A stretch of 32,280 bases of DNA, taken from NCBI GenBank assembly GCA_039189655.1, contig JBCCYN010000030.1, forward strand, positions 1 to 32,280. Reading direction: 5' to 3'. This document shows positions 30,308 through 32,280 of the stretch, piece by piece. The translations under genes were made by a program, and so were the position numbers. The notes below the pieces were generated by a model. That model worked only from the letters and a program-made list of their open reading frames with translations, ran no database searches and was not told the origin of the DNA. This DNA comes from Acuticoccus sp039189655 (GTDB taxonomy: Bacteria > Pseudomonadota > Alphaproteobacteria > Rhizobiales > Amorphaceae). Positions within the stretch are counted from its first letter, which is position 1. Every line of letters starts with the position of its first letter.

Positions 30308-30583
30308 CTAGAAAGGGACCTCGTCGAAGGATTCCACCGGCTTTTTGTCGTCAGCCTCGCCACTCGCTTTGAGGCGAACCTTTTCAACCCGCATCTCGGC
30401 TTGCTTCAGGAGAGCCTCGCATCGGGCTTTGAGTGCCTCGCCCCGCTCATAAAACGCGATGCTTTCCTCCAGCGGAACGTCGCCGCGTTCCAGCCGATCC
30501 ACAATGGATTCCAGTTCTCCCATGGCAGCTTCGAACGAGAGTTCGTCCACGGGGGGCGTTTCGGGGGCTGACTGCTTTGCCAT
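30308..30583 (-). CDS. xseB: Exodeoxyribonuclease VII small subunit
   Basis: This 91-residue protein has the XseB pattern: SFEAAMGELESIVDRLERGD, PLEESIAFYERGEALKARCE and LLKQAEMRVEKVRL. It binds the large subunit XseA to form the nuclease that degrades single-stranded DNA in both directions. XseA is not in the window. ATG 30583 (MAKQ) is favoured because GAGGA lies about 5 nt upstream. An earlier in-frame ATG at 30595 overlaps the stop of the HDAC-family gene (ATGA) but has no ribosome site. Either way the gene is coupled to the upstream HDAC-family gene. In many relatives dxs follows xseB; here the next sequence is the repeat region and a convergent gene. Confidence 0.93.
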   Translation of the reverse strand: MAKQSAPETPPVDELSFEAAMGELESIVDRLERGDVPLEESIAFYERGEALKARCEALLKQAEMRVEKVRLKASGEADDKKPVESFDEVPF

Positions 30584-30591
30584 AGGGGTCC

Positions 30592-31515
30592 TCATAGGCC
30601 CGCAAGGGTTGCAAGATGGGCGGCCGTGCTGCGACCGAGGGCACCCAGATCGTACCCGCCTTCCAGCAGCGACACGAGCCTACCGCCGGCGTGTTCGTCC
30701 GCCACCTTCATCATTTCGCGCGTGATCCACACAAAATCGTCCTCCACCAGCATCATGCTCGCGAGGGGGTCGTCCGCGTGGGCGTCGAAACCGGCGGAGA
30801 GGAGGACGAGTTCTGGGCCAAAGGCCTTGAGCGCGCGCACGATGGTGTTGGAGAAGACCGGCCGATAGCCACGCCCGTCGGTGCCCGCCCCCAGCGGCAC
30901 ATTGACGATATTGCCCACTCCCCGCTCCGCGGCAGCGCCCGTCCCGGGATAGAGTGGCCACTGGTGGGTGGAGGCATAAAAGACGCTGTCGTCTTCGTAA
31001 AAGATATCCTGGGTGCCGTTGCCGTGGTGGACGTCGAAATCGACGATGGCGATGCGTCCAAGGCCGTGGACCGCCTGGGCATGGCGGGCGCCGATGGCGA
31101 TGTGGTTGATCATGCAAAACCCCATGGCACGGGTGCGCTCCGCATGGTGGCCGGGGGGACGCGCGGCCACGAAGGCGTTTTTGGCTTCGCCGGCCATCAC
31201 GGCGTCGATGGCACCCATCACTGCCCCCGATGCTTGTAGCGCGGCGTCGAAGGAATTTGGGCCCATGTGGGTGTCCGGGTCGAGGGACACGAGACCGGCC
31301 TCGGGTCTGCGCGCCAAAATAGCGTCCACATAGGACTTTGGATGGGCCCGATAGACCGCCTCCATCGGCGCTGCTCGTGGCGCCCGGCGGGGCAGCGATT
31401 TTAGACGCTCATCGTCGAGGGATTGGGCCACCGCTGCCATGCGCTCGGACCGCTCGGGATGCCCGTGGGGCATCTCGTGCCGCGCGAAGACGGGATCGGT
31501 GTAAATGAGCGTCAT
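30592..31515 (-). CDS. Histone deacetylase-family (class II, AcuC/acetylpolyamine-type) hydrolase
   Basis: From ATG 31515 the protein has 307 residues. It carries the HDAC catalytic set: tandem His123-His124 in RPPGHHA, zinc ligands Asp161 and His163 in VDFDVHHGNGTQ, Asp244 in AGFDAHADDP, and Tyr288 in LEGGYDLG. It removes acetyl groups from lysine or from small amines; bacterial relatives act on acetylpolyamines or acetylated enzymes. The upstream extension of the frame lacks family similarity, and MTLIYTDPVFARHEMP is the typical start, with AAAGGA about 9 nt before it. It overlaps the upstream ATG of xseB. The substrate is unknown. Confidence 0.92.
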   Translation of the reverse strand: MTLIYTDPVFARHEMPHGHPERSERMAAVAQSLDDERLKSLPRRAPRAAPMEAVYRAHPKSYVDAILARRPEAGLVSLDPDTHMGPNSFDAALQASGAVMGAIDAVMAGEAKNAFVAARPPGHHAERTRAMGFCMINHIAIGARHAQAVHGLGRIAIVDFDVHHGNGTQDIFYEDDSVFYASTHQWPLYPGTGAAAERGVGNIVNVPLGAGTDGRGYRPVFSNTIVRALKAFGPELVLLSAGFDAHADDPLASMMLVEDDFVWITREMMKVADEHAGGRLVSLLEGGYDLGALGRSTAAHLATLAGL

Positions 31516-31586
31516 TTCGCGGGTCCTTTGGCTTGTCCGGCGCACCATGGAAGAGGATGGGGGTGCGCTCAACTGCCCGGGGCCCG

Positions 31587-32280
31587 TCAATCGTCCAGCG
31601 GCGGGTCTTCCCTGGGGGCGGCGGCGCGGGCGAGGCGGTCGGCGATGGCGGCGCCGACGCCGTCGCGGGGGATTGGGGAAACGGCGATGACCGATGCCCC
31701 AGTCCGGTCCAGCGCCCGCAGGCCAGCGTATAGGTTGCGCGCGGCCTCTGAAAGATCGCGCTCGGTCGACAGGCGGACGGTGCGGAAGGGTGCCGCGGCG
31801 CTCGGCTCCGATCCAAAAGCGAGCCAGGCTTCATCGGGCAGGACGTCGGCAGCGGGAACGTCGAGCCGTAGCCGTGCCTTCGGCGCATAGTGGGATGTGA
31901 GGAGCCCAGGTGAGCGCAGGGGCAGCGGCGGCGGGCTGGTGGAAGGAGAGCCCGCCACCGGGCCGCTGGCGAGGGGGCCTACGATGGCTTCGAGCGCTTC
32001 GGCTGGAATGGCGCCGGGCCGAAGGAGCGTGGGCGATCCCGTCACGTCCACCACGGTCGACTCAAGCCCGATGGGCGAGGGGCCGCCGTCCGCCACCAGC
32101 TCGATGCGCCCGGAAAGCTCCGCCATCACCGCGTCGGCGGAGGTAGCTGATACCCGGCCTGAACGGTTGGCACTGGGCGCGACCAGCGGGCCGATGGCAG
32201 CGCTCGCCTCGCGCAGGAGCGACCCTTCGGGGATTCTCACCGCCACGGTGGGGCCGCCGGCGCAGGCAAGGGCGGAAACC
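31587..32280 (-). CDS. tsaC: L-threonylcarbamoyladenylate synthase, Sua5 type (5' part beyond window)
   Basis: The frame stays open through the right edge; the GTG at 32246 is internal. The visible part has ACAGGPTVAVRIP, then PLVAPSANRSGRVSATSAD and ADGGPSPIGLESTVVDVTG, which are motifs of the YrdC/Sua5 catalytic domain, followed by a C-terminal Sua5 domain of about 130 residues (SPGLLTSHYAPKARLRL). This long form condenses threonine, bicarbonate and ATP to threonylcarbamoyl-AMP, used for the t6A modification of tRNA. The stop is 71 nt before the HDAC-family gene on the same strand, so the three leftward genes may share a transcript. The Sua5 name could equally be used. Confidence 0.92.
   Translation of the reverse strand, partial: VSALACAGGPTVAVRIPEGSLLREASAAIGPLVAPSANRSGRVSATSADAVMAELSGRIELVADGGPSPIGLESTVVDVTGSPTLLRPGAIPAEALEAIVGPLASGPVAGSPSTSPPPLPLRSPGLLTSHYAPKARLRLDVPAADVLPDEAWLAFGSEPSAAAPFRTVRLSTERDLSEAARNLYAGLRALDRTGASVIAVSPIPRDGVGAAIADRLARAAAPREDPPLDD

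Overview
The window is high-GC DNA (roughly 60-65 % by eye) from an alphaproteobacterium, most likely a member of the Hyphomicrobiales or a close relative. Supporting signs are the split myo-inositol (iol) cluster with an RpiR-type regulator, an IolC fused to DUF2090, the large single-chain indolepyruvate:ferredoxin oxidoreductase beside an Lrp regulator, and the HDAC-family hydrolase/xseB pair. No rRNA, tRNA, CRISPR array, complete insertion sequence or phage gene was seen.

Layout. 1-4.5 kb: the 3' part of a di-haem cytochrome c peroxidase/MauG-like gene, an ABCB-type exporter, and an RpiR-family regulator that is probably the inositol regulator. 4.5-6.2 kb: a lower-GC islet with a dispersed repeat, a 5' hairpin, one gene for a HopA1-domain protein, and a strong terminator. 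6.2-16.2 kb: the inositol block. iolD-iolE run leftward. A 2-hydroxyacid dehydrogenase, a three-gene sugar ABC importer (binding protein, permease, half-size ATPase), iolC-DUF2090 and iolB run rightward. 16.2-18.3 kb: an OxyR-like LysR regulator divergent from a VOC protein and a nucleoside 2-deoxyribosyltransferase-like protein. 18.3-24.1 kb: an ABC-F ATPase, an unknown Trp-rich protein, a three-helix membrane protein with an Ig-like tail, and prfC. 24.1-30 kb: an AGCS amino-acid/sodium symporter, an Lrp regulator and the divergent indolepyruvate oxidoreductase, then a second, inverted copy of the dispersed repeat. 30.3-32.3 kb: leftward tsaC/sua5 (cut by the window end), HDAC-family hydrolase and xseB.

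How it works together. IolE, IolD, IolB and IolC cover inosose to 5-dehydro-2-deoxygluconate-6-phosphate, and the DUF2090 half of IolC may supply the next aldolase step. Inositol dehydrogenase (iolG) and the semialdehyde dehydrogenase (iolA) are not in the window. A 14-bp palindrome of identical geometry (5-4-5, GCRAN-N4-NTYGC) lies upstream of the RpiR gene, between the divergent iolD and dehydrogenase/transporter operons, and upstream of iolC. I read it as the operator of an inositol regulon that also includes the transporter.

The most unusual items are the HopA1-domain gene inserted between the regulator and the iol genes, and the pair of 97-nt inverted repeat copies about 25 kb apart, which bracket the region from the islet to the oxidoreductase.
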